Below, piece after piece: positions 17,006-27,594 of a DNA stretch of 64,000 nt. Position numbers and translations under genes: made by a program. Position 1 is the first letter of the stretch, and the number at the start of each line of letters is the position of its first letter. Under the pieces are notes generated by a model. It was given only the letters and a program-made list of their open reading frames with translations. It was not told the DNA's origin and made no database searches. This DNA is from DATJHM01 sp963777355 (GTDB taxonomy: Bacteria > Chloroflexota > Ktedonobacteria > Ktedonobacterales > Ktedonobacteraceae): assembly GCA_963777355.1 (NCBI GenBank), contig CAVZQK010000002.1, positions 124,001-188,000 of the forward strand, given 5' to 3'.

Positions 17006-18118
17006 ATGTCAGCTATCTCTCACTTTTTTAGTATTGTCTGGACCATTCTCAGGAAGGATATTCGCGTCTGGTTGCGCCAGCCGACGAATATTATGGTAAC
17101 CTTTATTCCGCCGGTTGGCTTTTTGCTGGTTAGTGCTCTGGGAACAGCGGCGGTTGGTCGGAGTCCGGTGGCGCTGGTGACGCTCGATCAGGGGGCTAGA
17201 GGTCAGCAGATGGCGCAGATTTTGCATAGCGCGGATGTGTTTCGGATCACCGATGCCACGCCAACCGAGGCGCAGACCCTTTATAACACGGTACGTGTTG
17301 TTGCCATTATTACTATTCCGGCTGATTTCACCCAACGCGTGGAGGCGCATGAGCAGTCGGCGGTTGAGGTTACGATGAATAATCTCAATCTGGACTTCAC
17401 CAATGATATTCGGCGCTCGGTGCCGGATGCGATTACGCAATATTATGCCGCTCAGGGGAGTAGTAGCCCCGTCCATATTACTATGCACGAAACGGATCTC
17501 CGTACTCAGGATATCGATCTGTTTGCGTACAGCGTGTTGCCTTCCATCATTTTGTTACTAACGATTAGTGGACTGGTGAATGGTGCCCTGTCAACTGCGC
17601 GTGAGTGGGAGAATCAGACGGTGAAAGAGCTCTTGCTCTCGCCAACGCCGCGAAGTGCTCTGGTGACAGGCAAGGTGCTAGCGGGCTTTCTTATTACGTT
17701 TACTCTGGGGACGTTCGTCTTGCTTGTTGGCTATGCGCTTGGCTGGACGAGACCGGAAGGGATCTATTGGGTAACCGCGCTGCTGGCGATGGCGCTGGTC
17801 GCGCTAATGAGTTCGGGCCTGGGAGTGGCTGTTGGGGCGGCCATTCAGCGTATCCAGCCGGTGGCCGGGGTGGCAATCAATATCGCCTTCTACCTCTTCT
17901 TTCTGGCCGGTGGCACGGGCGTGGTCGCCTTTGCGCCAACCATCTTGCAAAATATCGCCGCTTTTATCCCTCTCACGTATGGACGCCATGCGCTGGAGAT
18001 GGCGGTATTCTATGGTTCAAGCGATCTCCTGGGCAGAGATGTTACGATCCTCCTGATCTCAGCCCTGGTTGCACTGTTGCTTGGTTCTCTCTCTATGAGA
18101 CGCAGCATCTCGCGCTAG
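17006..18118 (+). CDS. ABC-2 type permease, second subunit
   Basis: This permease of about 370 residues is paralogous to its upstream neighbour. An N-terminal amphipathic/membrane segment (IVWTILRKDIRVWLRQPTN) is followed by an extracytoplasmic domain with VTMNNLNLDFTNDIRRSV, then REWENQTVKELLLSPTPRSA and five hydrophobic segments. The start at 17006 (MSAISHFF) is chosen over an upstream in-frame start within the previous gene because GGGAGGGAAAAAAGG precedes it. It is the last gene of the MarR operon. Confidence 0.9.
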   Translation: MSAISHFFSIVWTILRKDIRVWLRQPTNIMVTFIPPVGFLLVSALGTAAVGRSPVALVTLDQGARGQQMAQILHSADVFRITDATPTEAQTLYNTVRVVAIITIPADFTQRVEAHEQSAVEVTMNNLNLDFTNDIRRSVPDAITQYYAAQGSSSPVHITMHETDLRTQDIDLFAYSVLPSIILLLTISGLVNGALSTAREWENQTVKELLLSPTPRSALVTGKVLAGFLITFTLGTFVLLVGYALGWTRPEGIYWVTALLAMALVALMSSGLGVAVGAAIQRIQPVAGVAINIAFYLFFLAGGTGVVAFAPTILQNIAAFIPLTYGRHALEMAVFYGSSDLLGRDVTILLISALVALLLGSLSMRRSISR

Positions 18119-18488
18119 AGCCAGCCTTTCTGTTCGGTGATGTGCGCGGCTCTACTGAGAAGCATGTCACAAATGAGCATGGAACTCACGGTTAGCATAG
18201 GTGTCTCGTTCAAGATGTGCGCCTGTGCTAACCAGGAATCCGCAAATAAAAGAGAACTGACAGGCAGAACTGAAACTTTTCTGAAACGTGTGTCGTGCCC
18301 TAATTGCAGACGTGTTTTACAATGTATCTCCCTATTCTGGATGTTGCGTATAGCTTGAAAAGGATGTTCTTCAACGAAGAGTCAAATACTCTGATATATG
18401 CCTCATAAAGAGGGATATATTATTTTTTATATTTTTAGCCGTTAAATAAGTACGAAAATATGCGACGAGCGTTGGAAGGGGAATATAT
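18119..18488. other. 370-base intergenic region, no gene seen
   Basis: Short open frames here lack ribosome sites and recognisable sequence. The AT-rich part from about 18360 to 18460 probably carries the malic enzyme promoter. GGAAGGGGA precedes the ATG at 18489. Confidence 0.5.
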
Positions 18489-20240
18489 ATGCGGAAATTC
18501 CGCGAGATAAAGTCTTTTTCACCTGATGATAAACACTACGAGGTTCTAGCTACCGGGATAGATGTGCTGAACGAACCTTTTTTGAACAAAGATAGCGCAT
18601 TCACCCTGGAAGAACGCGAGGCCTTTGATCTTACTGGCCTTTTGCCTGCGGCTGTACAAACGTTGGATCAGCAGGTGAAACGGGCTTATCTTCAATATCA
18701 ACGGCAGGCGGACGATCTCCGGAAGAATATCTACCTCAATAGGTTGCAAGATAGCAACGAGGTACTTTTCTACAAGCTTATGTCTGAATATACCTACGAA
18801 ATGCTGCCTGTTATTTATGATCCTACCGTTGCGACTGCCATTGAGCAATATAGCCTCGAAAATCGGCGTGCTCGTGGAGTTTTCCTCTCGATAGATCATC
18901 CCGAAGATATCGAGAAGTCGCTACGTAATTATGGCGCTGGACCCGAAGATATCGATCTGATTGTTGCGACTGACGCTGAACAGATTCTGGGCATTGGCGA
19001 TTGGGGCGTGGGTGGTATCGATATCTCTATTGGGAAGCTGGCCGTCTATACTGCCGCCGCAGGGATTCATCCCACGCGCGTTATTCCTGTGGTACTTGAC
19101 GTAGGGACAGACAGGGAAAGTCTCCTCAATGATCCTCTCTACGTGGGTAACCGCCATGCTCGTATACGGGGCGAGCGCTATGATGCCTTCATTGATGCGT
19201 ATGTCAAAACTGTCACGAGACTCTTCCCGCACGCGTTACTCCACTGGGAGGACTTTGGCGTTACCAACGGCAGACGCATCCTCGAAAAGTACCGCGCTGA
19301 AGTCTGTACCTTTAACGATGATGTGCAGGGAACCGGTGCCATTACTCTGGCTGGAGTGTATACGGGACTGCGTATAACTGGTGCGGATATTCGTGAGCAG
19401 CGCGTTATCATCTTCGGCGCTGGTAGTGCAGGCATTGGCAATGCCGACCAAATCCGCGCTGCCATGATCCAGGCTGGTCTCTCTAAAGAGGAGGCGACTC
19501 GCAATTTCTGGTGTATTGATATTCAGGGGCTACTGACCGACAATATGAGTAAAGAACTACGTGACTTTCAGCTTGCCTATGCTCGTCCGGCCCGCGAAGT
19601 AAAAGATTGGAAGCACGATATGCCTGACGGTGGTATCAGTCTTGCCGAGGTGGTACATCAAGTACATCCCACCATGCTGATCGGTACATCCACGGATACC
19701 GGTGCTTTTACTGAAGCCATCGTGAAAGATATGGCCGCGCACACCGAACGTCCAATCATTTTCCCACTCTCTAATCCTACGGAATTGATGGAGGCCAGTG
19801 CTAGCGACCTCATTCGCTGGACAGATGGCAAAGCGCTTGTCGCCACTGGCATTCCTTCTCAACCAGTTCCTTATAATGGGACGACCTATGTGATTGGTCA
19901 GGCCAACAACGCCTTGCTCTACCCAGGTCTTGGTCTTGGTATCATTGTCTCACAGGCTAAACGTGTGAGTGATGGTATGTTTTTGGCGGCAGCCAGAGCC
20001 GTCTCTAAGCAGGTGCAGGCAAAATTGCCGGGAGCTGCGCTGTTGCCACAGGTGCAAAACTTGCGTGCAGTCTCAGCAAGCGTTGCCGTAGAAGTAGCCA
20101 GGCAAGCCGCTTCAGAGGGTCTAGCGCAGGTTGAATTGCCAAATTTGATCCAGCAGGTGCAGGACGCAATGTGGCAACCTGAATACCCGCAGTTACGCAA
20201 AGCGAGTATCAAAGAGAGGCATGTTCAAGCATCCGTGTAA
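18489..20240 (+). CDS. maeA: NAD-dependent malic enzyme
   Basis: This 583-residue enzyme of the long (eukaryotic/SfcA-type) malic enzyme class oxidatively decarboxylates malate to pyruvate with NAD(P). The N-terminal domain has AFTLEEREAFDLTGLLP and the Tyr-bearing YTYEMLPVIYDPTVATAIE. The catalytic region includes ILGIGDWGVGGIDISIGKLA, metal ligands in HWEDFG and FNDDVQGTGA, and the dinucleotide fold IIFGAGSAGIGNADQI. NPTELMEA and GQANNALLYPGLGLG complete the family pattern. It links the TCA cycle to pyruvate. Its 3' end overlaps the tail of the convergent LuxR gene by about 32 bases. Confidence 0.95.
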   Translation: MRKFREIKSFSPDDKHYEVLATGIDVLNEPFLNKDSAFTLEEREAFDLTGLLPAAVQTLDQQVKRAYLQYQRQADDLRKNIYLNRLQDSNEVLFYKLMSEYTYEMLPVIYDPTVATAIEQYSLENRRARGVFLSIDHPEDIEKSLRNYGAGPEDIDLIVATDAEQILGIGDWGVGGIDISIGKLAVYTAAAGIHPTRVIPVVLDVGTDRESLLNDPLYVGNRHARIRGERYDAFIDAYVKTVTRLFPHALLHWEDFGVTNGRRILEKYRAEVCTFNDDVQGTGAITLAGVYTGLRITGADIREQRVIIFGAGSAGIGNADQIRAAMIQAGLSKEEATRNFWCIDIQGLLTDNMSKELRDFQLAYARPAREVKDWKHDMPDGGISLAEVVHQVHPTMLIGTSTDTGAFTEAIVKDMAAHTERPIIFPLSNPTELMEASASDLIRWTDGKALVATGIPSQPVPYNGTTYVIGQANNALLYPGLGLGIIVSQAKRVSDGMFLAAARAVSKQVQAKLPGAALLPQVQNLRAVSASVAVEVARQAASEGLAQVELPNLIQQVQDAMWQPEYPQLRKASIKERHVQASV

Positions 20241-21996
20241 TAACCTGGGTGCGGCGTTGCACATTAAATTTACTACAGATATTCGCAATATGCTTCTTGG
20301 TGGTCCCTTCACTGATAATCAGGTGTTGAGCGATCTCGCGGTTTGAGGCACCATGCAATAATAGGGCCAGTACATCCCGCTCACGATCTGTGAGTAGGTG
20401 AATGGGCTGGGTTGCATAGGCAATGGGCGGCATTTTTATACCACTGGCTGATTGCTCTGTCCATTGCTCCAGACGCATTCTCTTTTGGGGACTAAACTCG
20501 GATGGTGTTTCTGCCAGAGGAAGGCACGCTGTTGTAATTCAGCCTCCAGATAAGGATGCTGCTGATGCAAACGTGCCTGCAGGGCCTCTTGAAAAAGAGG
20601 ATGATAGCGATACCGCTGTTCCTGTGTATCTACTACATGCGTAATAAAAAGATTATTCTGCCGTAGATAAGTAAGCATCGCCTGACCCGTGGTGTTGGCA
20701 CAGACTGCATCACAAAGCGAGCTGGAGAGCTCTGTGAGCAGGGAGGTTTGCAATAAGAAACTCTTGTACCGCTATGGGTTGTTGGAGCAAGATCTCCTCG
20801 ACGATATAATCGAAGACAGCGTGTGTATTCCCAGAAAAATACGCCAGACCTTTTGCGGGATTGGCGAGATCCTTCAGGAAGTATGCCGCTAGATGGACTC
20901 CTGCGGCCCAACCCTCGGTTTGTTGAGCCAGGAAGGCGACTTCTTGCTCTGATAGTGAGATTGGAAGTGTCTGGCGCAACAGGGCTTCAATTTCTGGAAT
21001 GCTAAAGGCCAGATCAGTATTATGCATTTCTAGTAGCTTGCCCTGGACTCTCAGCTTTGCTAGCGGCAGTGGCGGGTCGCTGCGACTGGCCATAACCAGA
21101 TGGAGCTGTGGTGGTAAACGCTCCAGGAAGAAGCCCAGTGCGTGCAGGCTTTCAGGTGAGGTAAGATGCTGCGTATCATCCAGGAAAATAATGCTGTCCT
21201 GCGTCAGAGCCATGCACTCATCGAGAAATGTCTGTTTTACTTTCTCAAAAGGAATGGTAGGTGTTGCATGGAGCTGTAACCAGGCTTTTTGACCGAGGCC
21301 GGGCTGCATGATTTGTATGGCTGTAATCAGCGAGGTCCAGAATGTGATGGGATTATTATCATAGGTATCGAGCGAGATCCAGGCAAAAGGGATGTTCTGC
21401 CGCGTGAGTAGCTCGGACCATGCTGAGAGCAAAATGGTTTTACCCCAACCCGCTTGAGCAGAGAGAAGCAGTAGCTTACTCTTTTTCCCTGTCTCAAGTA
21501 GGGAGAGTAGTTGCGGACGCGGAATAAGTGGCGTCTCTATAGATGGTACAGTGAATTTGACGGTCTTCAGCTTACCAGGCAATGTCGCGTCAGTAGCCGA
21601 GGCCAGTGTGCTAGATGGTGCCATTGGCCTTTCTCCCTTGTTTGCCAGGCGCATCGCCACTTCATAAAGGCGCTCTCGCGTCACGTCTTCAGTCTTGCCT
21701 AGATAGACTTTATACGACTTGCCGTCCCGTTTGCGGTAAGCATACCAGTACCAACCATGACGTTGTTGTTCGTGGCGTGCTGTAAATCTTCCTGCATAGC
21801 AGCGCATAGAAAATGAGCGGTGCTCTGTATTTGCCAGCCAGGCGTACCATTCAGGCGAGCCAACTCGCAACGGCAGAGTATCCTCGGTTTTACCGGAGAG
21901 AAAGAAGTATTCATCAACAACCAGGGGAAGTGGTACACGGACCATGAGTGTATGGTTCCTCCTCTTTGAGTTCTGCGCTTCGCGATAAGATTCCAT
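20209..21996 (-). pseudogene. LuxR/MalT-like ATPase regulator, frameshifted and internally deleted
   Basis: Three frames make up one decayed regulator. The first (to about 20755) holds an N-terminal domain shared with the neighbour at 22056 (WYAWLANTEHRSF, then WYWYAYRKRDGKSYKVYLGK) and a STAND ATPase with Walker A SAQAGWGKT and Walker B IIFLDD. After PIAVQEFLIAN the protein continues one frame over as LLTELSSSLCDAVCANTTGQ. That frame leads, after QQRAFLWQKHHP, to yet another frame holding the HTH (LTDRERDVLALLLHGASNRE, IISEGTTKKHIANICSKFNV). The several-hundred-residue TPR region normally lying before the HTH is missing, so a deletion as well as a frameshift is implied. The functional start may have been 21945, after AGGAGG. 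Confidence 0.8.
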
Positions 21997-22055
21997 TTTA
22001 TAAATGTACTTCAGAAGCTGAAGAAAAACATCGGCAAAAATGCGTACTTTCGGTA

Positions 22056-25000
22056 TTATTCTAAATGATGTTCGAGCGCATATCGGGTTGCAGCGCTCCG
22101 GGAAGAGACGCGAATTTTAGTATAAATAGAGCCTAGATGCGTCTGAACGGTACGCGGACTGATGACCAGGTGCTCTGCAATCTGCATATTGGTGAAACCT
22201 TTTGCTACTAGCCGCAGTACTTCAACTTCACGATTGGTGAGCTTATCCGCTTCTAGAAGAGGAGGAGTAACGGCTGTTCTGGAGAAATGGTATGGCTGTG
22301 GAGACGGGATTTGAAATGCATTGTGCTGTTCAGAGAGTGTCAGAAGTTGTTCTGGCCGTTTGCGATATCCAGATTCCCACGCGCTTGCAAATGCCACTTC
22401 TGAAAGCTGGTTTTGGGCTAGAGAGAGTGCATGGGTATATGCGGCATACTCGATAGGTGGCATCGGTGATGAGATACTGTCGCGAATGGCCGCCGCGCAT
22501 CCCCAGAGCTCAACTGCTCGGCTAACGTGCTGCGTGCCCGCCTCTATCTCACCCAGACGCTCCATACAGGAAGCCACAAACCAGCGATTTCCCAGTTGTA
22601 GAGAGATAGAGAGCGCCTCATCTATAAGTGGACGCGCCTGCTCCATCTTACCCTGATAGATTGCCAGGGTGCTTAGATCAGCCAGGCGGTAAGAGAGGCT
22701 GGTACGATCATTGCGTCTTTCTGAGATGCGTCGGCTCTCTTCGAGACAGGTCTGTGCAATCGTATAGTTATGCTCGTTCAGATAGAGCAGGCTAAAAATA
22801 CCTAGCGCCTCGGCAATGTAGCGCGAGTCCCCGCATTCGCGGGCCAGGGTGACGCTTTCCTGAAGCAGGGGACGCGCCTCGGCAAATTTCTTTTGATTTA
22901 AGAATACCAGGCCCAGGTGCGCCAGGCGAGACGACATAACCCGGTGATCGCCGATCTGGCGGGTAATCGCTACACTTTCTTCCATAAATGTCTGGGCCAG
23001 AGCATAGTTGCCTTGATGGGCGGAGAGATGCCCTGAGAGCTGAAGCGTTGCCGCTCTCATTGCACGATTCCCCAGTTTTCTATAGAGCATCTCGCATTCA
23101 TCCAGGAGTTTGCGCGAGGCCGTATGGTTCCCCTGCCCCAGCTCAAAGGTGCCGAGCGCAAAGAGTTTGGAGGCGATCCCCTCTTCGTTGCCGGTTTCGC
23201 GAAAGATCGCCAGACTCTCTTCAAACAAGACGCGAGCTGAATCCTGTTCGTCTTTCTGCTCTACGGCTACCTCGCCCAGGCTACCAAGATAGCCTGCAAT
23301 CTCGTTCTGATTGCCCAGTTCTTTCGAGACCGTCAGGCTCTCTTCAAAAAGATGATGAGCGGTAGAATAATCTCCCATGTAGAGGGTCGTCATCCCCAAC
23401 GAGACCAGGCCAAAGGCGATATTGATGCGGTCTCCAATATCTCTATAAAAGGCCAGACTCTCGGTGAGCACGCGATACGCCTCCTGATGTTTGCTCTCGT
23501 TGGTTGCTATATGACCTAGCCCGGCCAGGCAGTACGCACGGTTACGGGTGTCGTTCAGCGCTATATAAATCGCCAGACTCTCATCGAAAAGCGAGCGTGC
23601 CAGGTTATAATCTTCGGCGTCTAAAGCTTCATCCGCAAGCGAGAGCAAGGCATCAGCCTCGTTGTACGGATCTTTCCATTGCCGGGCCAGAGCCAGGCTT
23701 TTTTGATAGAGATCATGGGAGCGAGCAGGCGCATTGCGAGCGGCAGCACGCCCTAATTTGTTCAATGTGGCGATAAAGCCGCGCTGATCGTTCACCTGGT
23801 TATAGAGGGCCAGACTTTCTGCCCAGAGCTCTTCTGCACGCTGATAGTGTCCCTGACTATCGGCCAGTACCCCCGTTGCATAAGCTGCGCCCGCCTGGAT
23901 CTCTGGCGCAATTGCCTGCGTGGTGGGACTGGCGAGCACACGTTCACACCATTGATAACCCTCTTCCTGGCGATCCCGAATAAGCCAGAAGTGCCACAAT
24001 GTGGCGCACATGCTCAAAGCCTCTTCTTTTCTGTCTTGTTTCAGCAGCCAGTGTAAGGCTTCACTGAGATTGGCGTAGTCTCTCTCCAGGCGATTTAACC
24101 AGCTTGCCTGCTGTTCGGTCCGAATCTGTTCGGCGGCTTGCTTTGCAAGAGAAAGATAATAGGTTGCATGCGCTTTGTGGGCCAGAAAATCTTCGCTGCT
24201 GGCTACCAGGCACTCCAGTCCATACTCGCGTATGGTTTCAAGCATAGTAAAGCTTACCTCGCCCGTGCTTTGCTCTGTCCGCTGCAACAGGTTTTTATCG
24301 ATAAGCGAAGCAATGCAATCTAAAATTGGTATGCTTCTATCTTGAAAGCCCCGACAGAACTGTTCTATTTCGTCAAGCGTGCAGCCGCCAACGAAGACTG
24401 AAAGATGACGAAAAAGCCATTGCTCCTCCTCCTCCAGCAAATCATAGCTCCAGGCAATCGTTGTGCGTAGTGTTTGTTGCCGCCCCGGTAGGTCCCGCGC
24501 TCCATGTGTGAGTAGTTGCAGACGATTATCCAGACGCGCCAGCAGCGCCGCAGGTGAAAGTAATTTACTTCTTGCCGCCGCTAGCTCAATTGCGAGAGGA
24601 AGGCCGTCCAGCCGCGTACAAATCTCGCGGATGGTCGCTGCATTTGCTGCGGTAATATGAAAATCCGCCTGTACAGCGCGTGCTCGCTGGAGAAAGAGAT
24701 GTATCGCTGCGTAGCGGCTGATCTGTTCAGGGGTGAACTGCGCTTGTCTATCAGGCAGAGCCAGTGTGGGTAACTTTAGTTCATGTTCAATGCGCAGATG
24801 AAGCGTTTCGCGACTGGTCACGAGTAATTTGAGCTCCGGGCAGGCCGTTATCAGCTCGATCAGCAGTGATGCAGCTGCTATAACCTGCTCAAAGTTGTCC
24901 AGGAGTAAGAGCAACTGTTTTTTGCAGAGATACTTTGTCAGACGTGAGAAGAGGGGCTCATTCCCTGCTTTGGCAAAGCCGAATGTCTGCGCGATAGCCA

Positions 25001-25631
25001 TAATGACCAGGGCCGGATCAGTAATTGTTGCCAACGAGACAGAATAAATTCCATCCCGAAAAGTATCCGCCAGAATTTTAATCACATGCAGGGCAAAGCG
25101 CGTTTTGCCTACGCCACCTGGACCTGTGATCGTCAGAAGACGAACTTCTGGCCGCTGGAGCAGCTCTCTGGTCACTTCGATCTCCTGCTCTCGCCCAATA
25201 ATGGTATCCAGCATATGGACCTGTTGCAACTCGCTGGCTTCCTGGGTAGTGAGAGCGAAGGCCGCTTTATTGTCCTGCTCGACGTTCTGCTCAGAAGCCA
25301 GTGCTGGTGAGTGTTCTTCCTGTTTATAGTGGGTAAAATCAGTCGCAACAGCCTGGAGACGCTCTAACGTCAGGGTCTCCGATTTCCCAAGATAGGCATG
25401 ACGTAATTTGCCAGCACGTCGGCTATACGCCTTCCAATACCAGCCGCCGCGCTTATTGCTCGTCTTTTCTCTGCGAGCAGTAAAAGAACCCTGAACACTA
25501 CGAAAAGCAAAACTTGTTGCTGTCTCAAGCCAGGCATACCAGGCTGGCGAATCAAGAGAAATTTGTTGTTTACCTTCAGAGTTCCAATAAAGTAGTTGAT
25601 TATCCTGGATAGTAGGAGTCGTATGGGCCAT
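22056..25631 (-). CDS. Large LuxR-family regulator: novel N-domain, NB-ARC ATPase, TPRs, HTH
   Basis: This 1191-residue STAND-type transcription regulator has an N-terminal domain of about 100 residues (WYAWLETATSFAF, GGWYWKAYSRRAGKLRHAYL) resembling DNA-binding stubs of DUF6788 or integrase-arm type. An NB-ARC ATPase follows, with Walker A TGPGGVGKTRFALH, Walker B LLLLDNFEQ and GLPLAIELAAAR. Then come about ten tetratricopeptide repeats of nearly 40-residue period (for example GDRINIAFGLVSLGM and GNQNEIAGYLGSLGE). The C-terminal LuxR HTH is LTNREVEVLRLVAKGFTNMQ with ISPRTVQTHLGSIYTKIRV. Such proteins act as signal-gated activators; ligand and targets are unknown. The neighbouring decayed gene shares the N-domain and HTH. 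Confidence 0.92.
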   Translation of the reverse strand: MAHTTPTIQDNQLLYWNSEGKQQISLDSPAWYAWLETATSFAFRSVQGSFTARREKTSNKRGGWYWKAYSRRAGKLRHAYLGKSETLTLERLQAVATDFTHYKQEEHSPALASEQNVEQDNKAAFALTTQEASELQQVHMLDTIIGREQEIEVTRELLQRPEVRLLTITGPGGVGKTRFALHVIKILADTFRDGIYSVSLATITDPALVIMAIAQTFGFAKAGNEPLFSRLTKYLCKKQLLLLLDNFEQVIAAASLLIELITACPELKLLVTSRETLHLRIEHELKLPTLALPDRQAQFTPEQISRYAAIHLFLQRARAVQADFHITAANAATIREICTRLDGLPLAIELAAARSKLLSPAALLARLDNRLQLLTHGARDLPGRQQTLRTTIAWSYDLLEEEEQWLFRHLSVFVGGCTLDEIEQFCRGFQDRSIPILDCIASLIDKNLLQRTEQSTGEVSFTMLETIREYGLECLVASSEDFLAHKAHATYYLSLAKQAAEQIRTEQQASWLNRLERDYANLSEALHWLLKQDRKEEALSMCATLWHFWLIRDRQEEGYQWCERVLASPTTQAIAPEIQAGAAYATGVLADSQGHYQRAEELWAESLALYNQVNDQRGFIATLNKLGRAAARNAPARSHDLYQKSLALARQWKDPYNEADALLSLADEALDAEDYNLARSLFDESLAIYIALNDTRNRAYCLAGLGHIATNESKHQEAYRVLTESLAFYRDIGDRINIAFGLVSLGMTTLYMGDYSTAHHLFEESLTVSKELGNQNEIAGYLGSLGEVAVEQKDEQDSARVLFEESLAIFRETGNEEGIASKLFALGTFELGQGNHTASRKLLDECEMLYRKLGNRAMRAATLQLSGHLSAHQGNYALAQTFMEESVAITRQIGDHRVMSSRLAHLGLVFLNQKKFAEARPLLQESVTLARECGDSRYIAEALGIFSLLYLNEHNYTIAQTCLEESRRISERRNDRTSLSYRLADLSTLAIYQGKMEQARPLIDEALSISLQLGNRWFVASCMERLGEIEAGTQHVSRAVELWGCAAAIRDSISSPMPPIEYAAYTHALSLAQNQLSEVAFASAWESGYRKRPEQLLTLSEQHNAFQIPSPQPYHFSRTAVTPPLLEADKLTNREVEVLRLVAKGFTNMQIAEHLVISPRTVQTHLGSIYTKIRVSSRSAATRYALEHHLE

Positions 25632-26047
25632 AGTTACCTACCTGTTCAATCTAGCAATCTGCCTGGATGATCTTGTTTTTACCTTGTTCACAACACGAAC
25701 AAAATAGTAGGGAGCAAAAAAAGTTCCACAACATTGGCGCGAAAAGTTCGGTAACATTAGAAGATAGAATATTTATTGAGAGCGTGCTGGTTTAAAATCG
25801 GTTTCCGCTTTCTCAAGCCAGAAAAATACTATCGTTACATAACTTTATTATACTGCATATTTAGCCTCTTGTAAGCAGGTATTTAGGTCTTTTAGGGTCT
25901 TTTCCTCTTTTATGCCTTGCTTGTTAGGTACCAGGAAAAATGAGGAAATGGCTTCTGGTGACTGCTATCACAGGCAAAAGATAAACTATGTGATACACCT
26001 TTCGACTCCTCTTTTTTTCGTTTTCTGCTGTTACACTTACAACACAG

Positions 26048-26136
26048 AAACGGTTCCGATACCGTTTACGGGAACCATCCATAACCGTTCCCGATACTGT
26101 TTCGGAGATGCTCAAAAACGTTCCCGGTACCGATTT
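26048..26136 (+). promoter_or_regulatory. Three operator-like repeats upstream of the LacI gene
   Basis: Three related motifs lie in phase. 26048-26067 is AAACGGTTCCGATACCGTTT, with inverted 7-base arms AAACGGT/ACCGTTT. 26083-26102 is AACCGTTCCCGATACTGTTT. 26116-26136 begins AAACGTTCCCGGTACCGATT. Their GATAC cores lie 35 and 33 bases apart, about three helical turns. Partial dyad symmetry and location 125-215 bases before a LacI-family gene make them candidate operators of that regulator. The remainder of 25632-26260 is AT-rich with no gene. Confidence 0.6.
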
Positions 26137-26260
26137 CAAAAAGAATGTAGCTTTCGGCGACTTTCTCAAGACTGCGGCTTACACCGGATGAGCCAGAACC
26201 ACGCTTATCTCAGGCTGGTTCTGAGGTAAAGCAAGCGTATGTTGTCGAAGAAGGATGCCC

Positions 26261-27361
26261 ATGACTCGTAAAATTACTATTCAGGATATTGCAAGGCAGG
26301 CTGGTGTCAGTAAAGCCACTGTCTCTCGCGTGCTCAATCATAAGCCAGATGTCGATCCTGAGACCCGCCAACGTATCCTGGCTATTATTGACGAGCAGGG
26401 CTTTGTACCCAGTATTGTGGCCAGCAGACTCGCTGGGGGGCGCAGTCGCTTAATTGGAGTACTTGTTCCTGCACTCACCTGGCCCCTGGTTCCTGAACTG
26501 ATGCGCGGAGTTGCAGAAATTATCGAGAATACCGCGTATGAACTGGTCCTGTATTGTGTGAATGACAGCAATCACGAAAAGGACCGTAGCGATATTATCG
26601 ATCATATTCTTTCAACCAGGCTGGTCGCTGGCCTGCTGGCGATCTATCCTGGGCAATCTGCACAACATCTGATAGCTCTGCATAAACAAGGTATGCCTGT
26701 TGTGATGCTGGACGATCAGGGACTGCCGCCTGAAGACCTGCCCTGGGTGGGGGCAAATCAGTGTCAGGGGGCCTATGAAGCCACGCGCCATCTTTTGCGG
26801 CAGGGCCATCGCCGCATTGCCCATATTCAGGGTCCACTCAAATATCAGGTCTCGCTTGATCGCTATCGCGGCTATTGTGATGCCCTGGCTGAAGTTGGTA
26901 TCCAGCCTGATCCCGCCATTGTGGTCCAGGGAGATTTTCAGCCACCTAGTGGGAATAGCGCTGCAACCTGCTTATTAACAGGCGAGGGAGAACGTCCAAC
27001 TGCTATTTTCGCAGCCAGTGATCTTATGGCCTTTGGCGCTATCTCTGCCGCCGAGCAGTTTGGCCTTCGCGTTCCAGAGGACATTGCTGTCGTCGGTTTC
27101 GACGACATTACTGCTGCCTCTCATATTCGCCCGGCGTTGACAACCGTAAGACAACCACTCTATGAGATGGGGCAATCTGCGATAGAACTCTTATTGCGTG
27201 CTGTAGAATCTTCTACCCTTGAATCACAAAGCTCACCCATCATGCGCCGCTCGTTTCGGCCTTTGTACAGCAGGTCGCATACACCCTCGCATGTCCAATT
27301 GGAAACGCGTCTTATTGTGCGTGAATCGTGTGGCGCAGTTCGCAATTATTCCCACCTGTAA
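26261..27361 (+). CDS. LacI-family transcriptional regulator
   Basis: This regulator is 366 residues from the ATG at 26261. The ATG at 26255 is possible, but the AGAAGG site abuts it while spacing to 26261 is normal. The HTH and hinge are complete: ITIQDIARQAGVSKATVSRV, LNHKPDVDPETRQRI and VASRLAGGRSRLIG. A periplasmic-binding-protein-like ligand domain follows (GVLVPALTWPLVPELM, VMLDDQGLP, RRIAHIQGP, AVVGFDDITAASHIRPALTT). It sits directly before a transporter and beta-glucosidase operon, so a beta-glucoside or gluco-oligosaccharide ligand is the natural inference. It would repress the operon and itself through the repeats upstream. Confidence 0.93.
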   Translation: MTRKITIQDIARQAGVSKATVSRVLNHKPDVDPETRQRILAIIDEQGFVPSIVASRLAGGRSRLIGVLVPALTWPLVPELMRGVAEIIENTAYELVLYCVNDSNHEKDRSDIIDHILSTRLVAGLLAIYPGQSAQHLIALHKQGMPVVMLDDQGLPPEDLPWVGANQCQGAYEATRHLLRQGHRRIAHIQGPLKYQVSLDRYRGYCDALAEVGIQPDPAIVVQGDFQPPSGNSAATCLLTGEGERPTAIFAASDLMAFGAISAAEQFGLRVPEDIAVVGFDDITAASHIRPALTTVRQPLYEMGQSAIELLLRAVESSTLESQSSPIMRRSFRPLYSRSHTPSHVQLETRLIVRESCGAVRNYSHL

Positions 27362-27384
27362 GGGGCGGCATTTATTCCCGTCCT

Positions 27385-27419
27385 GGCTATCCTCCTTCTT
27401 TCGTTTGGGGAGGCTAGCC
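27385..27419 (+). terminator. Hairpin terminator after the LacI gene
   Basis: An 11-bp stem with one mismatch (GGCTATCCTCC with GGAGGCTAGCC) is followed by TTTGTC. It separates the regulator from the transporter operon, which then needs its own promoter within 27420-27590. Confidence 0.5.
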
Positions 27420-27594
27420 TTTGTCAAGAAAGTTGTGGTGCTTATCGAAAGAAATAGTCTGGCTTTTCTTTTACCTGTCTATCGAACGAAGAGATGTACA
27501 GTAGTCCGCTTCTCAGTAGAAGTAGATCATCTCTTGTATCTGCTCGCAGGCAAGCTATTGAACAGTGCTGTCTCATTGACGTAAGGAGGTCTTT

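Noticed and set aside
18137..18358. Short Cys-rich plus-strand frame between the ABC operon and malic enzyme
   Set aside because: No ribosome site, no recognisable motif, lies in the operon tail.
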